Assembly: GCF_010500995.1 (NCBI RefSeq)
Contig: NZ_QVMK01000003.1
Span: forward strand, 156,171 to 220,170
Length of the DNA: 64,000 bases
Source: Bacteroides sp. 224
Lineage (GTDB): Bacteria; Bacteroidota; Bacteroidia; Bacteroidales; Bacteroidaceae
Direction of reading: 5' to 3'
Shown: piece after piece, positions 54,176 to 62,124 of the stretch
Layout of the letters: every line of letters begins with the position of its first letter
Position numbering within the stretch: position 1 is the stretch's first letter
Program-made: the position numbers and the translations under genes
Notes under the pieces: generated by a model
Database searches by the model: none
Seen by the model: only the letters and a program-made list of their open reading frames with translations
What the model was told of the DNA's origin: nothing

Positions 54176-55171
54176 ATGAAAACGTCTGTTGTAACAAAAG
54201 GGTTAATTATATTCTGGGGTGCATATATAACTATAGCCTTCACCCACTTCCTACTATTTCAAAACCTTTCTTTTACCGAAGACTTTAAAACTATAGATGC
54301 ATCATTAGCTGGTTTCTACAATATACTTAGACTCGTTTTTACTCCATTATCATTTATTATTGGCTATTATAGCATTGTTTCACTGCTTAAAAATAAAAGG
54401 CTATCAATTTACACTTTTCTATTCTTCATCGGTGTCTATACACTTCTCTTTTTTTATCAAAGAACAATCTATATATACGGTCCTCAAATGCAAGGGGTAT
54501 TTATATGGTTTACTCTTGGTGCCTTATTCCGTATCTTTTTCGACTGGTTTAAAAAGCAAAACAAAATACGGGAACTGGAAAAGCAAAACATGCAAAGCAC
54601 ACTTGCCATGCTACGCATGCAGATAAATCCGCATTTCCTTTTCAATACACTGAATAATATTGACTCTCTTATTAAGATAGATCCTACCAAAGCCTCTCAA
54701 TCGCTTATTAAACTTTCGGATATTATGCGTTATATGCTGTATGATAGCGAAACGGAACAGGTGGAGATGAAACAAGAATTGGAATATATGGAAGAATATA
54801 TAACCTTAGAAAAGCTCCGACTTAAAAACGAGAGATTCCTTATATTCGAGAAAGAAGGTCAACCCGACTCCCTGAAAGTTGCTCCCATGCTTTTTATCCC
54901 TTTCATAGAGAATGCATTCAAGCACTCTGTAGATTCAAATATTGAAAACGGTATCCACATAAAGTTTGTATTTAGCGGCAAAATCATTAAATTTACTTGT
55001 GAAAACAAGTTCGATAACGGAAAGGTAGAAAAAGATGCCACACATGGAATTGGTTTGGAAACTGTTCGTAAACGCCTCAACCTGCTTTATGCTAAAAAAT
55101 ACCGATTGGATATTACACAAGAAAATGGCATCTTTAAAGTATTCCTGAAAATAAATACAGATGAAGATTAA
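54176..55171 (+). CDS. LytS/YehU-type sensor histidine kinase
   Basis: 331 residues. Four hydrophobic helices span about residues 9-120 (GLIIFWGAYITIAFTHFLLF, FIIGYYSIVSLL, FLFFIGVYTLLFF, FIWFTLGALFRIFF). The His_kinase domain has LRMQINPHFLFNTLNNIDSL with the phosphorylatable His, then the ATPase N-box PFIENAFKHSVD and GIGLETVRKRL. It overlaps its response regulator gene by 11 bases. The signal is unknown. Confidence 0.94.
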   Translation: MKTSVVTKGLIIFWGAYITIAFTHFLLFQNLSFTEDFKTIDASLAGFYNILRLVFTPLSFIIGYYSIVSLLKNKRLSIYTFLFFIGVYTLLFFYQRTIYIYGPQMQGVFIWFTLGALFRIFFDWFKKQNKIRELEKQNMQSTLAMLRMQINPHFLFNTLNNIDSLIKIDPTKASQSLIKLSDIMRYMLYDSETEQVEMKQELEYMEEYITLEKLRLKNERFLIFEKEGQPDSLKVAPMLFIPFIENAFKHSVDSNIENGIHIKFVFSGKIIKFTCENKFDNGKVEKDATHGIGLETVRKRLNLLYAKKYRLDITQENGIFKVFLKINTDED

Positions 55172-55856
55172 CTGCATTGTTATAGAAGACGAGCCATTGG
55201 CTATTAAAAAGATTGAAGACTTCATTATGCAGGTCAGCTACCTGAACCTGCTGTCTTCTTTTGATAGTGCATTGGATGCCCTGTGCTTTCTAAAACAACA
55301 TTCTGTAGATCTTATTTTCCTGGATATTCGCATGAAAAGTTTATCGGGCATCCAACTGCTTGAGGCGATGAAACAAAAGCCGAAGGTGATTATTACCTCA
55401 GCTTATTCCGAGTATGCGCTAAAAGGTTATGAGCTCGAAGTATCTGACTATCTATTGAAACCATTCCCCTTCGACCGCTTTTTGAAAGCTGTTGAAAAAG
55501 TATATAATGAATGGCAGATGGAACAAAAGCCATCTGCTCCCGGGTTTATTTTCGTAAAGACGGAATACCGTATTGAAAAGGTGGTACTAAAAGACATCTT
55601 GTATATACAGGGGATGAAAGATTATCTTCAAATTCATTGTACCGACAAGAAGATTATGACGCTGCAATCTTTTAAGCATATATTACAAGCACTTCCGGAG
55701 AAGGAATTTGTACGCGTACATAACTCGTATGTGGTGGCTCTTTCACAAATAGATAGTGTGGAAAGGAACCGTATTTATATGGGAGATGCAATTATTCCGA
55801 TATCTACGGGATACAAAGAAGTGCTCCAAGAAAGATTAAAAGGATACTCATTATAA
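55161..55856 (+). CDS. LytTR-type response regulator
   Basis: 231 residues. A receiver domain (INCIVIEDEPLAIKKIEDFI, phospho-acceptor Asp55 in LIFLDIRMKSLSG, IITSAYSEYALKGYE, and Lys in DYLLKPFPFDRF) is followed by a LytTR DNA-binding domain (DILYIQGMKDYLQIH, FVRVHNSYVVALSQIDSVER). It pairs with the overlapping kinase gene. After its stop a short CCCTAA/TTAGGG dyad (55876-55894) may be a weak terminator. The next promoter belongs to the aryl-polyene-type operon, which could be a target, though I see no LytTR site. Confidence 0.94.
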   Translation: MKINCIVIEDEPLAIKKIEDFIMQVSYLNLLSSFDSALDALCFLKQHSVDLIFLDIRMKSLSGIQLLEAMKQKPKVIITSAYSEYALKGYELEVSDYLLKPFPFDRFLKAVEKVYNEWQMEQKPSAPGFIFVKTEYRIEKVVLKDILYIQGMKDYLQIHCTDKKIMTLQSFKHILQALPEKEFVRVHNSYVVALSQIDSVERNRIYMGDAIIPISTGYKEVLQERLKGYSL

Positions 55857-55989
55857 GTTTCTATTGAGATGTATGCCCTAACAGGCAATTAGGGGATTCA
55901 TGCACCTTATTAGTTTGCTAAATTAATCCCACCAACGGGTTAGTTACCTTAATTCTCATTATAATACCCCATTTATCACTTAAAAACAT

Positions 55990-55997
55990 TATTTTTG
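55990..55997 (+). promoter_or_regulatory. -7 promoter element of the aryl-polyene-type operon
   Basis: TATTTTTG (TAnnTTTG) lies 31 bases upstream of the ammonia-lyase ATG at 56029. It is the only promoter-like element seen before the run of tightly packed genes to 63839. Confidence 0.68.
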
Positions 55998-56028
55998 CGA
56001 ATTAATTAAAGAAAACTTTCCATCTAAA

Positions 56029-57555
56029 ATGAAACTGGGGAAAACTATCGACATTGATTCTTTGCATCATATTTTGTTCAAAAAAGAACCGCTGATACTG
56101 TCCGAAGCTTGTATGGAGGGCGTTACGCAGTGCTATGAGTTCCTGAAAACTTTCTCTCGCGACAAGATTATTTATGGTATCAACACGGGATTCGGACCGA
56201 TGGCTCAATATCGAATCGAAGATCAATCGTTGACAGAACTCCAATATAACATCATTCGCAGCCATGCCACCGGAGCAGGCGAACCACTCCCTGAAATTTA
56301 TGTTCGCGCAGCTATGATTGCACGGGTATATACTTTCCTGCAATGCAGATCGGGGGTACATCCGGAAGTTGTAAATCTGCTGGTAGAGTTTATTAATCGC
56401 GAGATTTATCCGTTTATCCCCGAACACGGCAGTGTAGGTGCCAGCGGAGATTTAGTTCAATTAGCACACATCGCCCTAACCCTGATTGGAGAAGGGGAAG
56501 TATTCTATAAAGGAGAAAGACGCTCCACAACGGAGGTAATGAAAGAAAACGGTTTGAAGCCTTTCTCTATGCATATTCGTGAAGGGCTTTCTATCACCAA
56601 CGGCACATCGGTTATGACAGGTATCGGGTTGGTGAATCTCTTTCATGCACAATCATTGCTCAAGTGGTCGGTTGCCGCATCTGTAATGATGAACGAAATT
56701 GCCGCCTCTTATGATGACTTGATGGCCGAACCTCTCAACAATTGTAAGAGACATGAAGGTCAAACAGAGATCGCCCGCATGATGAGGGAACAGATAGAAG
56801 GAAGCAAGTGCGTGCTCAAAAGAGAAATCCTATTATACGACGGACAAAACCAAGAGAAGATTTTTACTCACAAAGTACAGCCCTACTATTCGCTTCGCTG
56901 CGTACCGCAAATTTTAGGACCCATTTACGATGAGATACAAAACACGGAGAAGGTGATTATTAACGAGATAAACTCCGCTTGCGATAATCCGATCATCGAC
57001 CCTATTACCCAAAACGTATACCACGGTGGGAACTTTCATGGCGACTACATATCTTTCGAGATGGATAAACTAAAAATAGCTATAACTAAGCTGACTATGT
57101 TGAGTGAACGGCAGACTAATTATCTGTTTCACGATCGGATCAACGAAATATTGCCACCTTTTGTAAACCTGGGAGTACTCGGACTAAACTATGGTTTACA
57201 GGCATCTCAATTTACAGCTACTTCTACCACGGCTGAGTGCCAGATGTTATCGAACCCCATGTATGTACACAGTATTCCCAACAATAACGATAATCAGGAT
57301 ATTGTAAGCATGGGTACCAACTCGGCTCTGATAGCGAAAAAGGTGATTGAGAATGCTTATCAGGTATTGGCTATCCAGTTTATGGGCTTGGTACAGGCAG
57401 TAGATTATCTGCAAATCCAAGAAAAGCTAAGTCCCAAAAGTCATAAAATATATGCAGAGATCCGTGCTTTCTTCCCGGCATTTAAGGAAGACAGCATATT
57501 ATATCCCAAAGTAGAGCAGATGATAAACTATTTGAAGAAATGCGTAGAGTTGTAA
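56029..57555 (+). CDS. Aromatic amino acid ammonia-lyase (HAL/TAL family), pathway starter enzyme
   Basis: 508 residues, MIO-dependent. The A138-S139-G140 triad that cyclises to the MIO cofactor lies in EHGSVGASGDLVQLAHIALT. Other family segments are YGINTGFGPMAQYRI, IRSHATGAGEPLPE, DNPIIDPITQNVYHGGNFHG, QASQFTATSTTAE and NNNDNQDIVSMGTNSALIA. No hutU, hutI or ftcD neighbours exist, so histidine breakdown is unlikely. The ketosynthase/ACP cluster that follows points to deamination of tyrosine to 4-coumarate as aryl starter unit, as in flexirubin and aryl-polyene pathways. The His in RSHATG fits Tyr- or His-type specificity. It ends 16 bases inside the next gene. Confidence 0.88.
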   Translation: MKLGKTIDIDSLHHILFKKEPLILSEACMEGVTQCYEFLKTFSRDKIIYGINTGFGPMAQYRIEDQSLTELQYNIIRSHATGAGEPLPEIYVRAAMIARVYTFLQCRSGVHPEVVNLLVEFINREIYPFIPEHGSVGASGDLVQLAHIALTLIGEGEVFYKGERRSTTEVMKENGLKPFSMHIREGLSITNGTSVMTGIGLVNLFHAQSLLKWSVAASVMMNEIAASYDDLMAEPLNNCKRHEGQTEIARMMREQIEGSKCVLKREILLYDGQNQEKIFTHKVQPYYSLRCVPQILGPIYDEIQNTEKVIINEINSACDNPIIDPITQNVYHGGNFHGDYISFEMDKLKIAITKLTMLSERQTNYLFHDRINEILPPFVNLGVLGLNYGLQASQFTATSTTAECQMLSNPMYVHSIPNNNDNQDIVSMGTNSALIAKKVIENAYQVLAIQFMGLVQAVDYLQIQEKLSPKSHKIYAEIRAFFPAFKEDSILYPKVEQMINYLKKCVEL

Positions 57556-58760
57556 TTACAGGCATGGGAATCTACTCGTGCATTGGGAAGAATCTGGAGG
57601 AAGTTAAGAACTCTCTCTATAATGGAACATCGGGTATCGGGCTTGCTCCCGAACGCAAAGAGTTGGGTTATTTTTCTGCTTTGACAGGCTTATTGGAACG
57701 CCCCAACCTGAAAGGCCTTATCGACCGCCGGAGCCGTCTTTGCTTAGCCGAGCAAGGAGAATATGCCTACATAGCAACACTGGAAGCATTTAAGAACGCG
57801 CAAATAGATCAACATTTCTTAGATACAAACGATGTAGGTATTTTGTATGGTAACGACAGCAGTGCAGCACCTATCATCGAAGCCATAGATATTATCCGCG
57901 AGAAAAAGAAAACAGTATTGGTAGGGTCGGGATCTGTATTTCAATCGCTGACTTCCACTGTCACCATGAACCTTTCGGTCATCTTTAATCTACGAGGGAT
58001 TAACTTCACGGTAGCAGGTGCTTGCGCCAGCGGATCTCATGCGCTCGGCATGGCCTACACGCTTATCAAAGCAGGTATGCAAGATTGCATTCTTTGTGGA
58101 GGTGCCCAGGAAACGAATGCCTACTCAGTAGGAAGCTTCGACGGGTTAAGTGCTTTCTCAACTCGCGAGGATGAACCACAAAAGGCTTCACGCCCCTTCG
58201 ATAAGAATCGGGACGGATTGGTGCCAAGCGGAGGAGCTGCAAGTTTAGTGGTAGAGAGTTACGAGTCGGCCGTCAAAAGAGGTGCTCCTATCATAGCAGA
58301 GATTATTGGTTATGGCTTCTCTTCGAATGGAGATCACATCTCTGTTCCTAATGTGGCAGGACCTAAACAGTCTCTTCAAGCTGCTATCCGGAATGCGAAT
58401 ATCCTACCCGAACAGATCAAGTACATCAATGCGCATGCCACATCTACCCCCGTAGGTGATCAGAATGAGGCCATAGCCATTGCAGAAGTATTTGAGGGCT
58501 GCAACCCTTATGTTACCTCCACCAAATCGTTAACCGGACATGAAATGTGGATGGCGGGAGCAGCCGAAATCGTTTATTCCACGCTTATGATGAACAACAA
58601 CTTTATATCTCCCAACCTGAACTTTGAAGAACCGGATGAAGCCTCATCCCGCCTGAATATTCCAACACAACGTGTAGATATTGAATTTGATACCTTCCTG
58701 TCTAATTCATTCGGATTTGGAGGAACCAATTCAACACTAATCATCACTAAAGCGAATTAA
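57540..58760 (+). CDS. Beta-ketoacyl-ACP synthase (aryl polyene chain elongation)
   Basis: 406 residues with a complete Cys-His-His active site: C162 in TVAGACASGSHALGMAY, H299 in INAHATSTPVGDQNE, and H334 in KSLTGHEMWMAGAAE. The C-terminal FLSNSFGFGGTNSTLI is typical of FabF-like enzymes. It condenses malonyl-ACP with the growing aryl-polyene chain in this context. It overlaps the ammonia-lyase gene by 16 bases, so translation is coupled. A second, divergent ketosynthase lies at 62109-63839. Confidence 0.93.
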   Translation: MRRVVITGMGIYSCIGKNLEEVKNSLYNGTSGIGLAPERKELGYFSALTGLLERPNLKGLIDRRSRLCLAEQGEYAYIATLEAFKNAQIDQHFLDTNDVGILYGNDSSAAPIIEAIDIIREKKKTVLVGSGSVFQSLTSTVTMNLSVIFNLRGINFTVAGACASGSHALGMAYTLIKAGMQDCILCGGAQETNAYSVGSFDGLSAFSTREDEPQKASRPFDKNRDGLVPSGGAASLVVESYESAVKRGAPIIAEIIGYGFSSNGDHISVPNVAGPKQSLQAAIRNANILPEQIKYINAHATSTPVGDQNEAIAIAEVFEGCNPYVTSTKSLTGHEMWMAGAAEIVYSTLMMNNNFISPNLNFEEPDEASSRLNIPTQRVDIEFDTFLSNSFGFGGTNSTLIITKAN

Positions 58761-58797
58761 TAACACAAAAAATCAATCATTCAAGAACATAGTAAAA

Positions 58798-59043
58798 ATG
58801 AGCAAAGAAGAAATCATTGAGAAAATAAGAACTACTCTTGCCGAAGAGTTTGAGGTAGATGTTGAGTTAATACAACCGGATGCAAACCTGATGCAGACAC
58901 TGGACTTAGACAGTCTGGACCTTGTTGATATGGTAGTACTTATAGAAAAGAATTTCGGATTTAACGTCACCGGACAGGATTTCGCAGGAATCAAAACGTT
59001 TGGAGACTTTTACAAATTAATCACTTCGCGAATTAATTTGTAG
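58798..59043 (+). CDS. Acyl carrier protein
   Basis: 81 residues. Ser39 in MQTLDLDSLDLVDMVVLIEK (DSL motif) is the phosphopantetheine attachment site, inside an acidic four-helix ACP. It is a dedicated carrier for this pathway, distinct from the housekeeping ACP by its VDVELIQPDANLMQTLDL sequence. It lies 37 bases after the ketosynthase. A family C inverted repeat follows. Confidence 0.94.
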   Translation: MSKEEIIEKIRTTLAEEFEVDVELIQPDANLMQTLDLDSLDLVDMVVLIEKNFGFNVTGQDFAGIKTFGDFYKLITSRINL

Positions 59044-59129
59044 TTGAGAGTTGAGAGTTAAGAGTTGAGAGTTACGATGCCGCATGGTTTAACTCTCAAC
59101 TCTCAACTCTCAACTTTCAACTCCCAACT
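59042..59129. repeat. Inverted repeat, family C, between ACP and acyltransferase genes
   Basis: Left arm 59042-59073 and right arm 59091-59129 are reverse complements built of AACTCTCA units. The loop holds CCGCATGGT (59080-59088), the same loop core as in the copy at 46292-46377. The arms run from the ACP stop to 3 bases before the next ATG. Confidence 0.9.
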
Positions 59130-59132
59130 AAT

Positions 59133-60065
59133 ATGTGGAAAGGCAAAACCCGTGGAGGAGCATTTGGCTATCTGTTCTTTATTTACCTGATCAGATATGC
59201 AGGAGTAACCGCAGCTTACGCTTTCTTGTGTTTGGTGGTCCCTTACTTCATTCCTTTTGCCCCGAAAGCCACAGCAAGTATATGGTTTTATGGCCGTCGC
59301 ATACTAAAGTATAATCCGATTCGATGTGTTGGGTTGCTGTTTCGCAACTATTATCGGCTGGGACAGATACTCATAGACAAGGTAGCTATATCCAATGGAT
59401 TCACCAAGAAGTATCAATTTAAGTTTGGCAATTATAAGGAATTCCTCGACATACTGAATGGAGACAAAGGCGTAGTAATGATCGGTGCTCATGTAGGCAA
59501 CTGGGAAATTGGTGCTCCTTTCTTCGACGATTATGGTAAGAAAATCAATATCGTAATGTATGATGCGGAACACCGGAAGATAAAAGAGATACTGGAAAAG
59601 AACGGAGTAGAAAAGAACTACAAATTCATCCCCGTCAACGAGGACGATCTGACACATGTGTTTAAAATAACCGAAGCCCTTGCCCAAAAAGAGTATGTAT
59701 GCTTTCAGGGAGATCGGTTTGTAAACACAGATAAGTTATTATCCTGTTCCTTTATGGGCAAAGAGGCTTATTTCCCTGCAGGTCCTTTTTTACTGGCTGC
59801 GCGAATGAAGGTGCCTGTAGTTTTTTACTTTGCCATGCGCGAGCCTAAGCGTACCTATCACTTTCACTTTATAGTGGCAGAAGAAGTAAAAAGGACAAAA
59901 GATAAAAAGCCCGAACAAATGTTATTGGAACAGTACACGACAACATTAGAAAAGATTATGAAACAATACCCGGAACAGTGGTTTAATTATTATCGGTTCT
60001 GGGACAGCCTCTCCCCGACCCTCTCCAAAGTAGAGGGAGAAATACCATGCGGAGAAAATCTTTAA
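59133..60065 (+). CDS. LPLAT family acyltransferase (aryl polyene lipid assembly)
   Basis: 310 residues. The active site is VVMIGAHVGNWEIGAPFFD (HxxxxE), with CFQGDRFVNTDKLLSCSFMG and AYFPAGPFLLAARMKVPVVF as acceptor-binding segments; an N-terminal membrane helix (FGYLFFIYLIRYAGVTAAYA) anchors it. It resembles lipid A acyltransferases but is divergent. In aryl-polyene clusters such enzymes are thought to link the polyene to a membrane anchor. The natural end is probably near YYRFW; the last ~20 residues (LSPTLSKVEGEIPCG) are encoded by one arm of an inverted repeat. Confidence 0.88.
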   Translation: MWKGKTRGGAFGYLFFIYLIRYAGVTAAYAFLCLVVPYFIPFAPKATASIWFYGRRILKYNPIRCVGLLFRNYYRLGQILIDKVAISNGFTKKYQFKFGNYKEFLDILNGDKGVVMIGAHVGNWEIGAPFFDDYGKKINIVMYDAEHRKIKEILEKNGVEKNYKFIPVNEDDLTHVFKITEALAQKEYVCFQGDRFVNTDKLLSCSFMGKEAYFPAGPFLLAARMKVPVVFYFAMREPKRTYHFHFIVAEEVKRTKDKKPEQMLLEQYTTTLEKIMKQYPEQWFNYYRFWDSLSPTLSKVEGEIPCGENL

Positions 60066-60163
60066 ACGCAATTATAAGAATATAACGATCTATGAATAAT
60101 ATCAAAAAGAACAATAACCGTAGAAAACCTTCTCCCTCTCCTTTGGAGAGGGTTGGGGAGAGG
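60008..60163. repeat. Inverted repeat, family A-like, spanning two coding ends
   Basis: Arms 60008-60040 and 60131-60163 (33 bases, 2 mismatches as reverse complements; core CCTCTCC...GGAGAGG) lie inside the 3' end of the acyltransferase gene and the 5' end of the methyltransferase gene. They are translated as SLSPTLSKVEGE and PSPSPLERVGER. The loop carries ACCATGCGG (60044-60052), the reverse complement of the loop core of family C copies. Confidence 0.9.
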
Positions 60164-61219
60164 CCAAAAGAGCTTTCTGCCCTTGAAGCACAACGTCTGG
60201 CACAGGAGATAGCCTTTGGCCCTGTGGTCTTCCAAGTTTCGCGATTGATGATTAAGTTTGGTATCTTCGAACTGCTTGCCAATCATCGCGAGGGTTTAAC
60301 CCAAAAGGAAATTGAAGACAAGACACAACTATCTCGCTATGCTGCACAGGTATTGCTCGAATCTTCTCTTACCATTGGCACTATTTTGATTCAGGAAGAT
60401 CGTTTCCTGCTTGCCAAAGCCGGTTGGTTCCTGTTGAATGACCAAATGGCCCGCGTAAATATGGACTTCAATCACGATGTTAACTACCTGGGATTATTTG
60501 ATTTGGAAGGAGCCTTACTTAAAGGAAAACCCGAAGGGCTGAAAGTATTCGGCGAGTGGCCAACCATTTACGAAGGATTATCCAGCTTGCCCGAACAGGT
60601 ACAGAAAAGCTGGTTTGGTTTTGACCACTACTATTCCGACTGCTCATTTGATGCTGCATTAGATATAGTCTTCGCCAACCACCCGCACACTTTATTGGAC
60701 GTAGGAGGCAATACAGGAAGATGGGCACTGAAATGTGTTTCATACAATAAAGAGGTAGAAGTCACCATCATGGATCTTCCCCAACAATTAGAACTTATGA
60801 AGCAACAAACTCTCGGTAAAGAAGGGGCTGAAAGAATCCACGGTCACGGAGCCAACTTATTGGATAAATCCGTACCCTTTCCTACCGAATTCGATGCCAT
60901 CTGGATGAGTCAGTTTTTGGATTGCTTCTCCGAAGAAGAAGTTACCAGCATCCTTACCCGCGCAGCGGCATCTATGAATAAAGAGGCTCGTTTATATATT
61001 ATGGAGACATTCTGGAACCGCCAGAAGTTTGAAACGGCTGCTTACTGCCTTACACAAATCAGTATTTATTTCACAGTTATGGCCAACGGTAACAGCAAGA
61101 TGTATCACTCTGATGATATGGAACGCTGCGTAAACAATGCAGGATTAACCGTTGAAAAGATTCATGACGGATTGGGATTGGGACATAGCATCATGGTATG
61201 CAAATTAAGTGAAGAGTGA
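60092..61219 (+). CDS. SAM-dependent methyltransferase (O-methyltransferase type)
   Basis: 375 residues. After a repeat-encoded N-terminus (residues ~12-25), an all-helical winged-helix dimerisation domain (AQRLAQEIAFGPVVFQVSRL, GLTQKEIEDKTQLSRYAAQV) leads to the methyltransferase fold with TLLDVGGNTGRWALKC (SAM loop), VTIMDLPQQLELM, GANLLD and IWMSQFLDCFSEEEV. Architecture matches plant- and bacterial-type aromatic O-methyltransferases. In this pathway it may methylate the aryl head, as methoxylated heads are known in some aryl polyenes. The start at 60092 may be artificial; later codons could be used. Confidence 0.88.
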   Translation: MNNIKKNNNRRKPSPSPLERVGERPKELSALEAQRLAQEIAFGPVVFQVSRLMIKFGIFELLANHREGLTQKEIEDKTQLSRYAAQVLLESSLTIGTILIQEDRFLLAKAGWFLLNDQMARVNMDFNHDVNYLGLFDLEGALLKGKPEGLKVFGEWPTIYEGLSSLPEQVQKSWFGFDHYYSDCSFDAALDIVFANHPHTLLDVGGNTGRWALKCVSYNKEVEVTIMDLPQQLELMKQQTLGKEGAERIHGHGANLLDKSVPFPTEFDAIWMSQFLDCFSEEEVTSILTRAAASMNKEARLYIMETFWNRQKFETAAYCLTQISIYFTVMANGNSKMYHSDDMERCVNNAGLTVEKIHDGLGLGHSIMVCKLSEE

Positions 61220-61249
61220 AAAGATAAAAGTATTCTAACTACTATATCA

Positions 61250-61681
61250 ATGAAAGAAGCAATATTCAAAGGAGAAGAAATCTATCAACTAATACCTCAG
61301 CGCCCACCGATTGTAATGGTGGATGCATTCTTCGGAATAGAGGAAAACCAATCCTATTCGGGATTGACTGTTACGGAAGACAATATGTTTTGCCAGACAG
61401 GCAGACTTCAGGAACCGGGAATTATCGAACACATAGCACAATCGGCCGCTGCCCGCATCGGATATATCTATTTGCAACAAAACAAACCGGTTCCGTTGGG
61501 CTTTATTGGCTCTGTAGATAAACTTCGGATAGAACATTTGCCCGAGGTTGGTAGCAAACTTTATACCGAGATTACAGTAGTGCAGGAGCTTTTCGATATC
61601 ACGTTGATAGCCGCAAAGGTAAAAAGCGGGGAGACATTGGTAGCCGAATGCAAGATGAAGATATTTTTAAAGAAAGAATGA
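61250..61681 (+). CDS. FabZ/ApeP-like 3-hydroxyacyl-ACP dehydratase
   Basis: 143 residues, a single hot-dog domain. The N-terminal YQLIPQRPPIVMVDAFFG matches the PHRPP opening of the ApeP/FabZ-like group, but the usual His is Gln here. Glu60 in EPGIIEHIAQSAAARIG is at the position of the FabZ catalytic Glu. It would dehydrate 3-hydroxyacyl intermediates during polyene growth. The gene ends in ATGA, shared with the start of the thioesterase gene. Confidence 0.87.
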   Translation: MKEAIFKGEEIYQLIPQRPPIVMVDAFFGIEENQSYSGLTVTEDNMFCQTGRLQEPGIIEHIAQSAAARIGYIYLQQNKPVPLGFIGSVDKLRIEHLPEVGSKLYTEITVVQELFDITLIAAKVKSGETLVAECKMKIFLKKE

Positions 61682-62124
61682 AAAGAAAGAAGAAAGAAAA
61701 CATAGCCGCATTGGTAAATCGTACCAATATTCATGTACGCTTTAGCGAAGTGGATTCCATGCAAGTAGTATGGCACGGAGAATACATCAAGTATTTCGAA
61801 GATGGCAGAGTATCCTTTGGCAAACAATATGACATCAGCTATATGGGAGTTCTTGCACAAGGTTATGTAATCCCCATCGTAGATCTGACCTGCCAGTTCA
61901 AACAGTCTCTTCGTTTTGATGAAGAAGCCATTATCGAAACCCGCTACATCAACACCCCGGCTGCCAAAATACTATTTGAGTATACCATTTATAGGGCATC
62001 CGACTTAACTGTAGCCGCCACAGGCACCACTACACAGGTATTTGTTAATGCCGAAACAAACGAACTTGAATTAAGCAACCCTGAGTTTTATTTGGAATGG
62101 AAGAAGAAATGGGGAATCGAGTAA
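61678..62124 (+). CDS. Hot-dog acyl-CoA/ACP thioesterase (4HBT family)
   Basis: 148 residues. The 4-hydroxybenzoyl-CoA thioesterase signature VRFSEVDSMQVVWHGEYIKY (with the Asp and His-Tyr region) is followed by FEDGRVSFGKQYDISY. Start chosen at the ATGA overlap with the dehydratase gene (61678), which removes an upstream 10-residue leader. It may release or edit aryl-polyene chains. Its end overlaps the next ketosynthase by 16 bases. Confidence 0.9.
   Translation: MKRKKKENIAALVNRTNIHVRFSEVDSMQVVWHGEYIKYFEDGRVSFGKQYDISYMGVLAQGYVIPIVDLTCQFKQSLRFDEEAIIETRYINTPAAKILFEYTIYRASDLTVAATGTTTQVFVNAETNELELSNPEFYLEWKKKWGIE

Noticed and set aside
56029..57555. Histidine utilisation (hut) locus
   Set aside because: The lyase could be a histidine ammonia-lyase by fold, but no urocanase, imidazolonepropionase or formimino-transferase gene is next to it, and the downstream ketosynthase/ACP genes fit a polyene pathway.
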